A model generated the notes under the pieces. The model saw only the letters and a program-made list of their open reading frames with translations. It did no database searches and had not been told where the DNA came from. 64,000 nucleotides of DNA from Stutzerimonas stutzeri RCH2 (GTDB taxonomy: Bacteria; Pseudomonadota; Gammaproteobacteria; Pseudomonadales; Pseudomonadaceae), in contig NC_019936.1 of assembly GCF_000327065.1 (NCBI RefSeq), positions 3,810,001 to 3,874,000 of the forward strand, given 5' to 3'. Both the position numbers and the translations under genes were made by a program. This document shows positions 30,178 through 40,686 of this stretch, in pieces (the stretch's first letter is position 1; each line of letters opens with the position of its first letter).

Positions 30178-31347
30178 ATGCAAATCTATAAAGTCGGCGG
30201 CGCAGTGCGCGATCGCTTGTTGGGGCGCACGGTCAGCGAGGTGGACTGGCTGGTGGTCGGCGCCACGCCGGAAGAAATGCAGGCGCGCGGCTTTCGTCCG
30301 GTCGGCGCAGACTTTCCGGTGTTTCTGCATCCGCAGACCGGCGAGGAATACGCCTTGGCGCGCACCGAGCGCAAAAGCGGTCGTGGCTATGGCGGGTTCA
30401 CTTTCCACGCCAGCCCGGACGTCACCCTCGAGGAAGACCTGCAGCGGCGCGACCTCACCATCAACGCCATCGCCGAAGACCACAGTGGCCAGCTGATCGA
30501 TCCCTACGGTGGCCAGAGCGATCTACAGGCGCGCCTGCTACGCCACGTCTCCCCGGCCTTCGCCGAAGACCCGCTGCGCGTGCTGCGCGTGGCGCGCTTC
30601 GCTGCACGCTACGCCGAACTCGGTTTCCGTATCGCCGGCGAAACCCTTGAGCTAATGCGGCAGCTGGCCCGCTCCGGCGAACTATCGGCGCTGACAGCGG
30701 AGCGTAGCTGGAAGGAAATCTCCCGCGCACTGATGGAGCCACGGCCGGACGTATTCATCCAGGTGCTTCAGGACTGCGAAGCGTTGGCCGAGCTGTTCCC
30801 GGAACTCGCCGCGACCTTCGCCATGGGCAACGCCACGGGTGAGCACCTGCTCCGTGCACTTCGCCGCTGCGCCGAACATGCCCAACCACTGCCGGTACGC
30901 TGGGCCTGCCTGTTGCTCGGCGGCGCAACGCCGGACGCTGCACCGCAAGCACGCCTGCCCGCCATCGACGCACTCAACCAGCGCTGCAAGGCGCCGAGGG
31001 ACTGCCAAGAGCTGGCGATGCTGCTCGGCAGGTATCACGATGACGCGCTCAACGCCAAGAAGCTGCAAGCGGATGCATTGCTCGACATGCTGCAGCACTT
31101 CGACATCTACCGCCGCCCCGAGCGCTTCGAACAGTTCGTCGCGGCGTGTGAAATGCACGCCCAGGCAGGTTCGCCGGGCAAGTTGCTCTTCGACGCCGAT
31201 TATCTGCACGGCGCGGCCAACGCGGCGCGGGCCGTCGCGGTCAAACCGCTGCTGGATCAGGGGTACAAAGGCGCCGAGCTCGGCAAGGCACTCAGCGCTG
31301 CGCGCCTCGATGCCCTGCGCGCCTACTGCCGGGAAAATTCGAAGTAA
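30178..31347 (+). CDS. cca: CCA-adding tRNA nucleotidyltransferase
   Basis: Class II nucleotidyltransferase of 389 residues that builds or repairs the 3' CCA of tRNAs without a nucleic acid template. Motifs: [13 protein letters not shown] (P-loop-like GGxVRD), a metal-binding EVDW segment (first Asp replaced by Glu), [25 protein letters not shown] and the EDxxR-like SWKEISRAL. No HD phosphohydrolase motif is obvious at the C-terminus, so it is the shorter form compared with E. coli Cca (412). Start ATG 30178 with GGAGGT. It converges on folK 6 bp away. Confidence 0.92.
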   Translation: MQIYKVGGAVRDRLLGRTVSEVDWLVVGATPEEMQARGFRPVGADFPVFLHPQTGEEYALARTERKSGRGYGGFTFHASPDVTLEEDLQRRDLTINAIAEDHSGQLIDPYGGQSDLQARLLRHVSPAFAEDPLRVLRVARFAARYAELGFRIAGETLELMRQLARSGELSALTAERSWKEISRALMEPRPDVFIQVLQDCEALAELFPELAATFAMGNATGEHLLRALRRCAEHAQPLPVRWACLLLGGATPDAAPQARLPAIDALNQRCKAPRDCQELAMLLGRYHDDALNAKKLQADALLDMLQHFDIYRRPERFEQFVAACEMHAQAGSPGKLLFDADYLHGAANAARAVAVKPLLDQGYKGAELGKALSAARLDALRAYCRENSK

Positions 31348-31353
31348 GGCGAT

Positions 31354-31896
31354 TCAGGCGCGCTGTGGAGGATAGCGGCGGATCAGATCGACAGGTGTCA
31401 GCTCGCTGCCGCGCCACTGAAACGGCACCGGCCAGAGCTGCTGGTTGATGGATGATTGCGCCCATAGATCAGCGAAGGGTTCGCCTGCAGCGGGATGCTT
31501 CACGGTCGGCGCCAGCAGCGCCAGCGGCCAGAGCACGAAGGCGTTCTTCAGAATCTCTGCCCGCGGCAACTGCAAGCCATGGAAATTGCCAACCAGCTCG
31601 CCATACAGCAGCACGTCGATATCCAGCGGCAGCCCCCTGCGATCCGGCGCGTAGCGGCCGTTGTCCGCCTCGATGAACTTGAGCCGGCGATCCAGCTCGG
31701 TCAGCGGCAGATCGGTATAGCCGGCCACCACCAGGTTGTAGAAATTGTCGCCCTTGTAGCCCACCGCGAGGCTCTCGAACACCGGCGAGCAACGCATATC
31801 CTGCAGCAGCTCGGCCAGCGCATCGAGCCCGGCATGCAGCCGCAGTTCGCGCTGCACATTGCTACCCAGGCCGAGCATGACGGGGGTCAGCGACAT
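31354..31896 (-). CDS. folK: 2-amino-4-hydroxy-6-hydroxymethyldihydropteridine diphosphokinase
   Basis: HPPK of 180 residues, transferring pyrophosphate from ATP to the pterin alcohol in folate synthesis. It shows the family start [25 protein letters not shown] (pterin site), the R/K-rich loop [15 protein letters not shown] with the DxD metal pair, and [16 protein letters not shown]. It overlaps the end of folB by 10 bp on the same strand, so FolB and FolK, consecutive enzymes of the pathway, are coupled. Confidence 0.94.
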   Translation of the reverse strand: MSLTPVMLGLGSNVQRELRLHAGLDALAELLQDMRCSPVFESLAVGYKGDNFYNLVVAGYTDLPLTELDRRLKFIEADNGRYAPDRRGLPLDIDVLLYGELVGNFHGLQLPRAEILKNAFVLWPLALLAPTVKHPAAGEPFADLWAQSSINQQLWPVPFQWRGSELTPVDLIRRYPPQRA

Positions 31897-32240
31897 CCGC
31901 GTTCGATCTCCACACCCAGCGCCCGGGCACGCGCATTGACGCCGGGCTTGGTCACGCGCAGGCGCAGCCAGACGATGCCGAACTCGCTCATCAGGCGCTG
32001 CGCCAGGCGTTCGGCAAAGGTCTCGACCAGCTCGAAACGTGCCTCGGAGGCGAACTGATCGATGACGGCAGCGACCTTGGCATAGTCCAAGGCCTTGTCC
32101 AACTCATCATTCTCGGCGGCGGGACGAATGTCCCAGCCCAACGTCAGGTCCAGGTGCAGGCACTGGCGAATGCCCCGCTCCCAGTCATAGGCGCCGATTA
32201 CCGTATCCACTTCCAGGCCTTCGATGAAGACTGTGTCCAC
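31887..32240 (-). CDS. folB: Dihydroneopterin aldolase
   Basis: Small barrel enzyme of 117 residues that cleaves dihydroneopterin to glycolaldehyde and the hydroxymethyl pterin used by FolK. Typical features are [22 protein letters not shown] with the conserved Ile-Gly and glutamate, [25 protein letters not shown] with the pterin-anchoring glutamate, and [19 protein letters not shown] with the catalytic-site KP. Divergent from plsY across 75 bp. A FolX (epimerase) identity is less likely next to folK. Confidence 0.93.
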   Translation of the reverse strand: MDTVFIEGLEVDTVIGAYDWERGIRQCLHLDLTLGWDIRPAAENDELDKALDYAKVAAVIDQFASEARFELVETFAERLAQRLMSEFGIVWLRLRVTKPGVNARARALGVEIERGCR

Positions 32241-32315
32241 GCAACATTCTCCTACGGCACGACAAGCTCGAAACGCGCCGTTAGACTCAGGGACTCCCTG
32301 CCCCGGATGGATTCC

Positions 32316-32885
32316 ATGTTCTGGCTGCTGACATTGCTCGCGTACCTGACCGGCTCGCTGTCATTTGCCATACTGCTCAGCCGCCTGGCCGGAATGCCCG
32401 ACCCGCGCGCCGGCGGCTCCGGCAATCCCGGCGCCACCAATATGCTTCGTCTGGCAGGCAAGCGATTGGCGATCTGCACGCTGTTCGGCGATCTGCTCAA
32501 GGGCCTGCTGCCCGTACTGCTGGCTGCGTCGCTGGACATGTCCGTCCAGCAACAGGCCTGGATCGGACTTGCCGCCGTCTGCGGCCACCTCTATCCGTTG
32601 TATTTCCGCTTCCGCGGCGGCAAGGGTGTCGCCACTGCTGCCGGCACCCTGCTCGCGCTCTATCCGCCGGCCGCACTGCTGGCCATCGTCGCCTGGCTGC
32701 TGGTGTTCCGCCTGACCCGGACCAGCTCGCTGGCCGCCCTCATCGCGCTGCCACTGTGCCTGCCATTGCTGGCCTGGCAGCAACCGGGCGCCCTGCTGCC
32801 GATGAGCCTGCTCGCCACACTTATCGTCTGGCGGCACCGCAGCAACGTGCGCGACCTGTTCGCGGGCCGCGAGCGGCATTTCTGA
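32316..32885 (+). CDS. plsY: Glycerol-3-phosphate acyltransferase PlsY
   Basis: Inner membrane enzyme of 189 residues that acylates glycerol 3-phosphate using acyl-phosphate from PlsX, the first committed step of phospholipid synthesis. Several hydrophobic helices carry the three family motifs: [29 protein letters not shown], and a C-terminal [11 protein letters not shown] segment. Start ATG 32316 ([18 protein letters not shown]); an ATG three codons earlier is also possible. It faces tsaD, 14 bp away end to end. Confidence 0.95.
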   Translation: MFWLLTLLAYLTGSLSFAILLSRLAGMPDPRAGGSGNPGATNMLRLAGKRLAICTLFGDLLKGLLPVLLAASLDMSVQQQAWIGLAAVCGHLYPLYFRFRGGKGVATAAGTLLALYPPAALLAIVAWLLVFRLTRTSSLAALIALPLCLPLLAWQQPGALLPMSLLATLIVWRHRSNVRDLFAGRERHF

Positions 32886-32899
32886 CCGCCCAACGTTCA

Positions 32900-33925
32900 T
32901 CAGATCGCCGGCAGTGTCTCCATTGACCAGCGCGGCTGCACGGTGATCGCCGGACCATCATGCTGCCCGGCGAGCAGACGCTGACAGCCAGCGTAGGCGA
33001 TCATCGCGCCATTGTCGGTGCAGAAGCGTGGGCGCGCATAGAACACCTGGCCCTTGAGCTCGCCGAGCATCCGCTCCAGAGACTCGCGCAGTGACTGATT
33101 CGCGCTGACCCCACCGGCGATGACCAATGACTTCAGACCCGTCTGCTTGAGCGCCCGACGACACTTGATGGTCAGTGTTTCGACCACCGCCTGCTGGAAG
33201 GCCAGCGCGATATCGCAGCGGGTTTGTTCGGACTCATCGCCCGCGGCACGGCACTGCTGCCAGGTATTTAGGGTGAAGGTCTTCAGGCCGCTGAAGCTGA
33301 AATCCAGACCGGGCCGATCGGTCATCGGCCGCGGAAAGACGAAGCGGCCGGGGGTGCCCTGCTCGGCGAGGCGAGCGATTTCCGGCCCACCAGGGTAGCG
33401 CAAGCCCATCAGCTTGGCGGTCTTGTCGAAAGCCTCACCGGCGGCATCGTCGACCGACTCGCCGAGCAGCTCGTACTGACCAATGCCATCCACTCGGACC
33501 AACTGCGTATGGCCACCCGAGACCAGCAAGGCGACGAACGGGAATGCCGGCGGCTGCGCTTCGAGCATCGGCGCCAGCAGATGGCCTTCCATATGATGCA
33601 CACCGACCGCCGGCACGCCCCAGGCCATAGCCAACGCCTGGGCACAGGAGGCCCCAACCAGCAGCGCACCGACCAGCCCCGGGCCCGCCGTATACGCCAC
33701 CGCATCGATCTGGCCAGCCTCGCGACCAGCCTCATCCAGCACCTGGCGAATCAGCGGCAGCATACGCTTCACGTGGTCGCGCGAGGCGAGCTCGGGCACC
33801 ACGCCGCCGTAGACGCGATGCAGGTCGATCTGGCTGAATAGCGCGTCGGCCAGCAGGCGCTGTTCGCTATCGTAAAGCGCGACACCAGTCTCGTCGCAGG
33901 ACGTTTCCAACCCCAGCACCAGCAT
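32900..33925 (-). CDS. tsaD: tRNA N6-adenosine threonylcarbamoyltransferase
   Basis: Kae1/TsaD of 341 residues. It transfers threonylcarbamoyl from TC-AMP to A37 of ANN-decoding tRNAs, with TsaB and TsaE. Motifs: [14 protein letters not shown] at the N-terminus, the iron-binding histidines in [50 protein letters not shown] and [12 protein letters not shown]. It is divergent from rpsU across 196 bp, as in most gammaproteobacteria. Confidence 0.97.
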   Translation of the reverse strand: MLVLGLETSCDETGVALYDSEQRLLADALFSQIDLHRVYGGVVPELASRDHVKRMLPLIRQVLDEAGREAGQIDAVAYTAGPGLVGALLVGASCAQALAMAWGVPAVGVHHMEGHLLAPMLEAQPPAFPFVALLVSGGHTQLVRVDGIGQYELLGESVDDAAGEAFDKTAKLMGLRYPGGPEIARLAEQGTPGRFVFPRPMTDRPGLDFSFSGLKTFTLNTWQQCRAAGDESEQTRCDIALAFQQAVVETLTIKCRRALKQTGLKSLVIAGGVSANQSLRESLERMLGELKGQVFYARPRFCTDNGAMIAYAGCQRLLAGQHDGPAITVQPRWSMETLPAI

Positions 33926-34011
33926 GGGTTCAACCTTTCCGGAGGGCGAATGAAGCCGTGCATATTAATCGTCGGGCCCTCCGACCGACCAGCGCTTTTC
34001 GATCAGGGGCT

Positions 34012-34040
34012 TTGCATTCCGCAATTGGAGCGGGTAACAT
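34012..34040 (+). promoter_or_regulatory. Candidate sigma-70 promoter of rpsU-dnaG-rpoD
   Basis: TTGCAT (34,012-34,017), 17 bp, TAACAT (34,035-34,040), about 80 bp upstream of the rpsU ATG. Three of four hexamer halves agree with the consensus and the spacing is ideal. It lies in the tsaD-rpsU intergenic region, where the macromolecular synthesis operon is known to start in relatives. Confidence 0.5.
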
Positions 34041-34121
34041 CCGCAACCCTTAAAACCAGCGTGCTTGCGAGTCATTGCCGAAGCGCGTTGCCACCGGTAA
34101 TCAAGTGAAGGTAAGTCCTGG

Positions 34122-34337
34122 ATGCCCGCTGTCAAAGTTAAAGAGAATGAACCCTTCGACGTAGCACTGCGTCGTTTCAAGCGTTCCTGCGAGAAAGCAG
34201 GCGTTCTGGCCGAAGTCCGCTCGCGCGAGTTCTACGAGAAGCCGACTTCCGAGCGCAAGCGCAAGGCTGCCGCTGCAGTCAAGCGTCACGCCAAGAAAGT
34301 GCAGCGCGAGCAGCGCCGCAGCGTCCGCCTGTACTGA
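34122..34337 (+). CDS. rpsU: 30S ribosomal protein bS21
   Basis: Highly basic 71-residue ribosomal protein needed for initiation on natural mRNAs. The sequence [20 protein letters not shown], the [18 protein letters not shown] segment and the Lys/Arg-rich C-terminus [19 protein letters not shown] are family-specific. It is the first gene of the rpsU-dnaG-rpoD operon; two hairpins with T-runs lie between it and dnaG and probably reduce downstream expression. Confidence 0.98.
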   Translation: MPAVKVKENEPFDVALRRFKRSCEKAGVLAEVRSREFYEKPTSERKRKAAAAVKRHAKKVQREQRRSVRLY

Positions 34338-34361
34338 TCCAGTACAGCTGACGCCGCATCA

Positions 34362-34383
34362 AGCCCGGCTCAGGCCGGGCTTT
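34362..34383 (+). terminator. Hairpin 1 after rpsU
   Basis: Perfect 8-bp stem AGCCCGGC / GCCGGGCT with TCAG loop, followed by a short T-run (TTTGCATT). It starts 25 bp after the rpsU stop. Probably a partial terminator that lets ribosomal protein exceed primase. Confidence 0.7.
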
Positions 34384-34396
34384 GCATTGCATGCAT

Positions 34397-34434
34397 ACTC
34401 CGCTTCGCCAGCCGGCGAATGGCCGGAGTTTTTT
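34397..34434 (+). terminator. Hairpin 2 between rpsU and dnaG
   Basis: Bulged stem ACTCCG / CGGAGT with an inner TTCGCC / GGCGAA helix, followed by six T residues (34,429-34,434). It lies 41 bp upstream of dnaG. This is the stronger of the two rpsU-dnaG terminators by U-tract. Confidence 0.75.
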
Positions 34435-34475
34435 CATTTCCGGCTCATGCAATGCGAGCGTAATCTGACACCCTT

Positions 34476-36419
34476 ATGGCCGGCCTGATCCCGCAATCTT
34501 TCATCGATGATTTGCTCAACCGCTCCGACATCGTCGAAGTGGTGGGTTCACGCATCCAGCTGAAAAAAGCCGGCAAGAACTACAGCGCCCTCTGTCCTTT
34601 TCATAAGGAAAAGACGCCCTCCTTCAGCGTCAGCCCGGACAAGCAGTTCTACTACTGCTTCGGCTGCGGCGCCGGCGGCAACGCGCTCGGCTTCGTCATG
34701 GACCACGACCAACTGGATTTCCCCCAGGCGGTCGAGGAACTGGCCAAGCGCGCCGGCATGGAAGTCCCCCACGAGGATAGCGGGCGCAAACACAAGCCGC
34801 GCCAACCGGTCGACTCGCCGCTCTACCCGCTACTCGCTGCTGCGGCCGACTACTACCGCCAGGCACTGAAGAGCCACCCGACCCGCAAATCGGCCGTCGA
34901 GTACCTCAAGGGCCGCGGCCTCTCCGGCGTGATCGCCCGAGACTTCGGCCTGGGCTTTGCTCCGCCCGGCTGGGACAACCTGATGAAGCATCTCGGTGGC
35001 GATGCCCTGCAGCAGAAGGCACTGATCGATGCCGGCCTGCTGATCGAGAACGCCGAGAACGGCAAACGCTACGACCGCTTCCGCGACCGCGTGATGTTTC
35101 CCATCCGCGACAGCCGCGGCCGGGTCATCGCCTTCGGCGGCCGCGTCCTGGGCGACGACAAGCCCAAGTACCTGAACTCCCCGGAAACCCCGGTATTCCA
35201 CAAAGGCCAGGAACTCTACGGCCTCTACGAAGCACGCCAGACCAACCGCGATCTCGACGAAATCATGGTGGTTGAAGGCTATATGGACGTCATTGCTCTG
35301 GCCCAGCAAGGCTTGCGCAACGCCGTCGCCACTCTCGGCACCGCGACCAGCGAAGAGCATCTCAAGCGCCTGTTCCGCATCGTACCGAGCGTGCTGTTCT
35401 GCTTCGACGGCGACGCCGCCGGACGCAAGGCCGCCTGGCGAGCCCTGGAGGCGACCCTACCGAACCTGCAAGACGGCCGTCGCGCACGCTTTCTGTTCCT
35501 GCCGGACGGGGAAGACCCCGACACCCTGGTCCGCGCCGAGGGCACCGATGCGTTTCGCGCGCGCATTCAGCAGCATTCGCAGCCACTGGCAGACTATTTC
35601 TTCCAGCAACTGAGCGATGAAGCCGATCCGCGCTCACTGGAAGGCAAGGCCCACCTGGCTACGCTTGCAGCGCCGCTCATCGAAAAGATTCCAGGCTCCA
35701 ACCTGCGCACACTGATGCGCCAACGCCTGGCCGAGATCACCGGCCTCAACGGCGAAGCCCTGCAGCACATGGCGGCCGCACCCGCACCGAGTCCCGGCAA
35801 CAGCACACCCGAATACGACGACTCGGCGTACTACGAAACCGGCGCACACTATGCCGAAACGGACTACTTCGAGCCTCCGGAAACGCCGAAACAGCAACGC
35901 AGCGGCAAGAAGGAATGGAAGAAAGACTGGAAAAAATCCGGACAGCGACCAGACTTCAAGCCTCGCGGACCTCGCACCCCAGCCACGGTCGAACCACCGA
36001 CCCTGACCACACTGCGCACACTGCTGCACCATCCCGAACTGGCGCAGAAAGTCGAAGACGTCAGCCACTTCGCAGCCGAGGACGACACCTACGCACAGTT
36101 GCTGGTTGCGCTGCTCGGCGCGCTGCAGAAGAACCCGAAGCTGCGCAGCCTGCAATTGATCGCCCGCTGGCATGGAACCGACCAAGGGCGACTTTTACGT
36201 GCACTTGCAGAGAAAGAATGGCTGATATCTGCCGATAACCTTGAACAGCAGTTTTTCGACACCATTAATAGCCTTGCCGCCCGACAGCGGGAACGCCGAC
36301 TCGAGAACCTGCTGCGCAAGGCTCGCCAGGGTGAACTCAGCGCAGAGGAAAAAGACCAACTGCGTAACCTACTGAGCCGCAACGCAATACCCACGACACC
36401 GACCTCAACTGGCGCGTGA
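34476..36419 (+). CDS. dnaG: DNA primase
   Basis: Primase of 647 residues, making RNA primers at the replication fork. The zinc-binding domain (CPFHKEKTPSF...YYCFGCGAGG, Cys-His-Cys-Cys) is followed by the RNA polymerase domain with EGYMDVIAL, the TOPRIM residues in FCFDGDAAGRKAAWRAL and PDGEDPDTLV. The C-terminal domain (from about residue 500) binds DnaB helicase. Between them is a charged Lys/Pro-rich linker around residues 445-505 (e.g. KEWKKDWKKSGQRPD). Start ATG 34476. It is the middle gene of the rpsU-dnaG-rpoD operon, with low expression expected from the upstream terminators. Confidence 0.97.
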   Translation: MAGLIPQSFIDDLLNRSDIVEVVGSRIQLKKAGKNYSALCPFHKEKTPSFSVSPDKQFYYCFGCGAGGNALGFVMDHDQLDFPQAVEELAKRAGMEVPHEDSGRKHKPRQPVDSPLYPLLAAAADYYRQALKSHPTRKSAVEYLKGRGLSGVIARDFGLGFAPPGWDNLMKHLGGDALQQKALIDAGLLIENAENGKRYDRFRDRVMFPIRDSRGRVIAFGGRVLGDDKPKYLNSPETPVFHKGQELYGLYEARQTNRDLDEIMVVEGYMDVIALAQQGLRNAVATLGTATSEEHLKRLFRIVPSVLFCFDGDAAGRKAAWRALEATLPNLQDGRRARFLFLPDGEDPDTLVRAEGTDAFRARIQQHSQPLADYFFQQLSDEADPRSLEGKAHLATLAAPLIEKIPGSNLRTLMRQRLAEITGLNGEALQHMAAAPAPSPGNSTPEYDDSAYYETGAHYAETDYFEPPETPKQQRSGKKEWKKDWKKSGQRPDFKPRGPRTPATVEPPTLTTLRTLLHHPELAQKVEDVSHFAAEDDTYAQLLVALLGALQKNPKLRSLQLIARWHGTDQGRLLRALAEKEWLISADNLEQQFFDTINSLAARQRERRLENLLRKARQGELSAEEKDQLRNLLSRNAIPTTPTSTGA

Positions 36420-36426
36420 GGTCTTA

Positions 36427-36446
36427 GCTCAGCTATAATGCTCAGC
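36427..36446 (+). promoter_or_regulatory. -10 TATAAT flanked by direct repeats upstream of rpoD
   Basis: A perfect TATAAT (36,434-36,439) lies between two identical GCTCAGC heptamers (36,427-36,433 and 36,440-36,446), 47 bp upstream of the rpoD start. No good -35 is seen, so it may be a weak or activated internal promoter, comparable in place to the extra rpoD promoters known in other bacteria. Confidence 0.45.
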
Positions 36447-36486
36447 TTGTTTTCAGCCCGCCAGAACCTTCAGTGGATAGGGTTAT

Positions 36487-38340
<1,854 letters not shown>

Positions 38341-38345
38341 GACCA

Positions 38346-38376
38346 ACAACCCCGGCTCATGCCGGGGTTGTCGTTT
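38346..38376 (+). terminator. Intrinsic terminator after rpoD
   Basis: Perfect 11-bp stem ACAACCCCGGC / GCCGGGGTTGT with TCAT loop, followed by CGTTT. It begins 5 bp after the rpoD stop codon and closes the macromolecular synthesis operon. Confidence 0.85.
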
Positions 38377-38451
38377 CTGCGGCATTGCTACCAGGCGCCG
38401 GAGCTGCCTGCGCCCGTAATGCATCAGAACAGCACGCAACGGCCACAAACC

Positions 38452-38481
38452 TTGGCGCATGACAAAGCCCATCGGTATAAT
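38452..38481 (+). promoter_or_regulatory. Promoter of the tRNA gene
   Basis: TTGGCG (38,452-38,457), 18-bp spacer, TATAAT (38,476-38,481), 15 bp before the first tRNA base. GC-rich bases follow the -10, as in stringently controlled stable RNA promoters. Confidence 0.7.
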
Positions 38482-38496
38482 CCGCCGGCCTTCTGG

Positions 38497-38573
38497 GGGC
38501 CTATAGCTCAGTTGGTTAGAGCAGAGGACTCATAATCCTTTGGTCCACGGTTCGAGTCCGTGTGGGCCCACCA
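38497..38573 (+). tRNA. tRNA-Ile2 (CAU anticodon, lysidine-modified; may be listed as tRNA-Met)
   Basis: A 77-nt cloverleaf with encoded CCA. Acceptor stem GGGCCTA / TGGGCCC, D arm GCTC...GAGC, anticodon stem GAGGA / TCCTT with loop CTCATAA, T arm CACGG-TTCGAGT-CCGTG. The CAU anticodon is shared by Met and Ile2 tRNAs. Acceptor pairs C4-G69 and C5-G68 and the variable loop TGGTC match the TilS recognition pattern of tRNA-Ile2, rather than elongator Met. It reads AUA after conversion of C34 to lysidine. It has its own promoter and terminator. Confidence 0.85.
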
Positions 38574-38578
38574 CCTTC

Positions 38579-38603
38579 AAAGCCGCGCATTGCGCGGCTT
38601 TTT
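38579..38603 (+). terminator. Intrinsic terminator after the tRNA
   Basis: Stem AGCCGCGC / GCGCGGCT (38,581-38,588 and 38,592-38,599) with ATT loop and a five-T run. It ends the tRNA transcript 8 bp past the CCA. The 200 bp from here to the next gene show no further feature I can support. Confidence 0.85.
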
Positions 38604-38804
38604 CGTTTATCCCCCTTGTTGATGAGCTTTGCTCGGCAATGCCGCCATTCCGGCCCTCGCGCGGCGGTCACGCCGATTCAGCGCTAATAACCAGAACGAA
38701 TATAAACATCAGGAAAGGTTTCTGGACTCTCTAAGCTGACGTCTCTATCGTGCGCCGCGGGGTCGTTGTTTCGACCTGACTACTCGCTACCCTTAAGGAC
38801 GTCC

Positions 38805-40595
38805 ATGCTTCCAGAATCGCTGCCGCTGTTGTTCGTCTGCGCCTTGCTGATCTGGGTGTTGGTGGCGTTCGTAAGGGAGAGCTGGAGCCCGGATATCGTC
38901 GTAGCGATTGCTGTGGCGGTGCTGCTGGCGACGCAGCTGCTGACGCCCGGCGAGGTGCTCGGCGTGCTGTCCAACTCGGCTCCGGTCACCATCGCCTGCA
39001 TGTTCATCATTTCCGCGGCACTGGAACGTACCGGCTGCATCGATGCGCTGGGCAATTGGCTTGGCAATCTGGTGGGCACCAGCCCTACGCGGGTGCTGTT
39101 CGGCCTGACGATCACTGCGCTGGTGATTTCCGCCTGCCTGAACAACACGCCGGTGGTGGCGATCCTTACACCTGTGGCGATTTCGCTGGCCAAGCGCGCC
39201 GGCACCACGCCTTCCAAGCTGCTGATTCCGCTGTCGTACGCGACCATTCTCGGCGGCACGCTGACGATGATCGGCACCTCGACCAACATCCTCGTCGACG
39301 GGGTGGCACGCAAGGCGGGCCTGGAGCCGTTCGGCATGTTCGAGATCACCGGGGCGGGCTTGATCATGGCCGCCGCGGGCATGGTCTACCTGCTGACCAT
39401 CGGCAAGCATCTGCTGCCGGAACGCGACACGCTGTCCAAGCTGCTCGGCCCGCGCTTGGATCGCAACTTCATGACCGAGCTGCGCGTGCCACCGAACTCG
39501 CCAGTGATCGGCAAGACCATCGCCGAGGCCAACCTCAACGGCGGCAGCGGCCTGCAAGTGCTGCAGGTGAATCGCGACACCCAGCTGTTCAGCCGACCGG
39601 AGCATGACTTCACCCTGACCGCCGGCGATCTGCTGATGATCCATGGCCAGGTAAAGGACGTGGTGGAGCTGCGCGAAAGTGGCCATTTGACCTTCAACCG
39701 TGGCGACGCCTTCGAAACCATCAGCAGCGAAGACGTGATTCTCGCCGAGGCCATCGTCGGCCGCGGCTCGCGCTACAGTCACCGACCGATGCGCGACCTC
39801 GACCTGTCCGCGCGCTATGGCATCAGCGTGCTCGCCGTGCACCGCCAGGACGAGAACATCCAAGGCAACTTCGACGACTTCCAGCTGCAGTTCGGCGATG
39901 TGATGCTGGTCGAGGGCACGCCGGCGCAGATCAAGCGTTTCGCCGACAACGGCGAGCTGATCAGCCTGAATGCGGTGCAGGAGCGCGCCTTCCGCCGCGA
40001 CAAGGCGCCAATTGCGATCATCGCCACGCTGGCGGTCATGGTACTGGCAGCCTTCGGCGTGATGCCGATCGAAGGCCTGGCGATCATCGGTGCGGCGTCG
40101 GTACTGGCGACCCGCTGCCTGGATGTCGAGGATGCCTATAAAGCGGTGGACTGGAAGATCCTCAGCCTGATCTTCGGCATGCTGGCGATCAGCATAGCCA
40201 TGGACAAGGTGGGCCTTGTGCAGCTGATCGTGCAGAACGTAACGACGCTGACGCCCTGGGCCGGGCCGCTGTTCATGCTGTCTTTCATCTACCTGCTGAC
40301 CTCGCTGCTCACCGAGATGCTGTCGAACAACGCAGTGGCGGTACTGATCACGCCGATCGCCATCGGTCTGGCCCAGCATATGGGTGTCGATCCCCGGGCG
40401 TTCGTGGTCGCGGTAATGTTCGCCGCCAGCGCCAGCTTCGCCACGCCGATCGGTTACCAGACCAACACCTTCGTCTATAACGCCGGCGGTTATCGCTTCA
40501 CCGACTTTCTCAAGATCGGCATTCCGCTGAACCTGCTGCTGTGGATGGTCGGCACGCTGGTGATCCCGTTGTTCTGGCCGCTTACGCCGCTTTGA
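38805..40595 (+). CDS. DASS/SLC13-family permease with two RCK_C domains
   Basis: Inner membrane transporter of 596 residues. About a dozen hydrophobic segments are split into two halves by two soluble TrkA-C (RCK_C) domains (about residues 205-400; LRVPPNSPVIGKTIAEANL and GDVMLVEGT). Duplicated transport signatures are ACLNNTPVVAILTPVAI in the first half and EMLSNNAVAVLITPIAI in the second, each followed by a GTSTNILVDG or GYQTNTFVY segment. Relatives carry sulfate, dicarboxylates or citrate with sodium, and the double RCK_C form is often annotated as a sulfate or anion permease. Substrate not determined. Start ATG 38805 with AAGGA. It stands alone upstream of metY; a sulfate role would suit that neighbour but is inference. 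Confidence 0.85.
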   Translation: MLPESLPLLFVCALLIWVLVAFVRESWSPDIVVAIAVAVLLATQLLTPGEVLGVLSNSAPVTIACMFIISAALERTGCIDALGNWLGNLVGTSPTRVLFGLTITALVISACLNNTPVVAILTPVAISLAKRAGTTPSKLLIPLSYATILGGTLTMIGTSTNILVDGVARKAGLEPFGMFEITGAGLIMAAAGMVYLLTIGKHLLPERDTLSKLLGPRLDRNFMTELRVPPNSPVIGKTIAEANLNGGSGLQVLQVNRDTQLFSRPEHDFTLTAGDLLMIHGQVKDVVELRESGHLTFNRGDAFETISSEDVILAEAIVGRGSRYSHRPMRDLDLSARYGISVLAVHRQDENIQGNFDDFQLQFGDVMLVEGTPAQIKRFADNGELISLNAVQERAFRRDKAPIAIIATLAVMVLAAFGVMPIEGLAIIGAASVLATRCLDVEDAYKAVDWKILSLIFGMLAISIAMDKVGLVQLIVQNVTTLTPWAGPLFMLSFIYLLTSLLTEMLSNNAVAVLITPIAIGLAQHMGVDPRAFVVAVMFAASASFATPIGYQTNTFVYNAGGYRFTDFLKIGIPLNLLLWMVGTLVIPLFWPLTPL

Positions 40596-40686
40596 CGGCA
40601 AGGCTTGCCCTGGATCATTGACCGAGTAGGCGTTGGGTTTCATGCTCTCGGCCTTTGCCCCGACCAACAAGAAGAAAGGAGCGCGC

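Noticed and set aside
38497..38573. Elongator tRNA-Met
   Set aside because: Acceptor and variable-loop features fit tRNA-Ile2 better, though the anticodon alone cannot decide.
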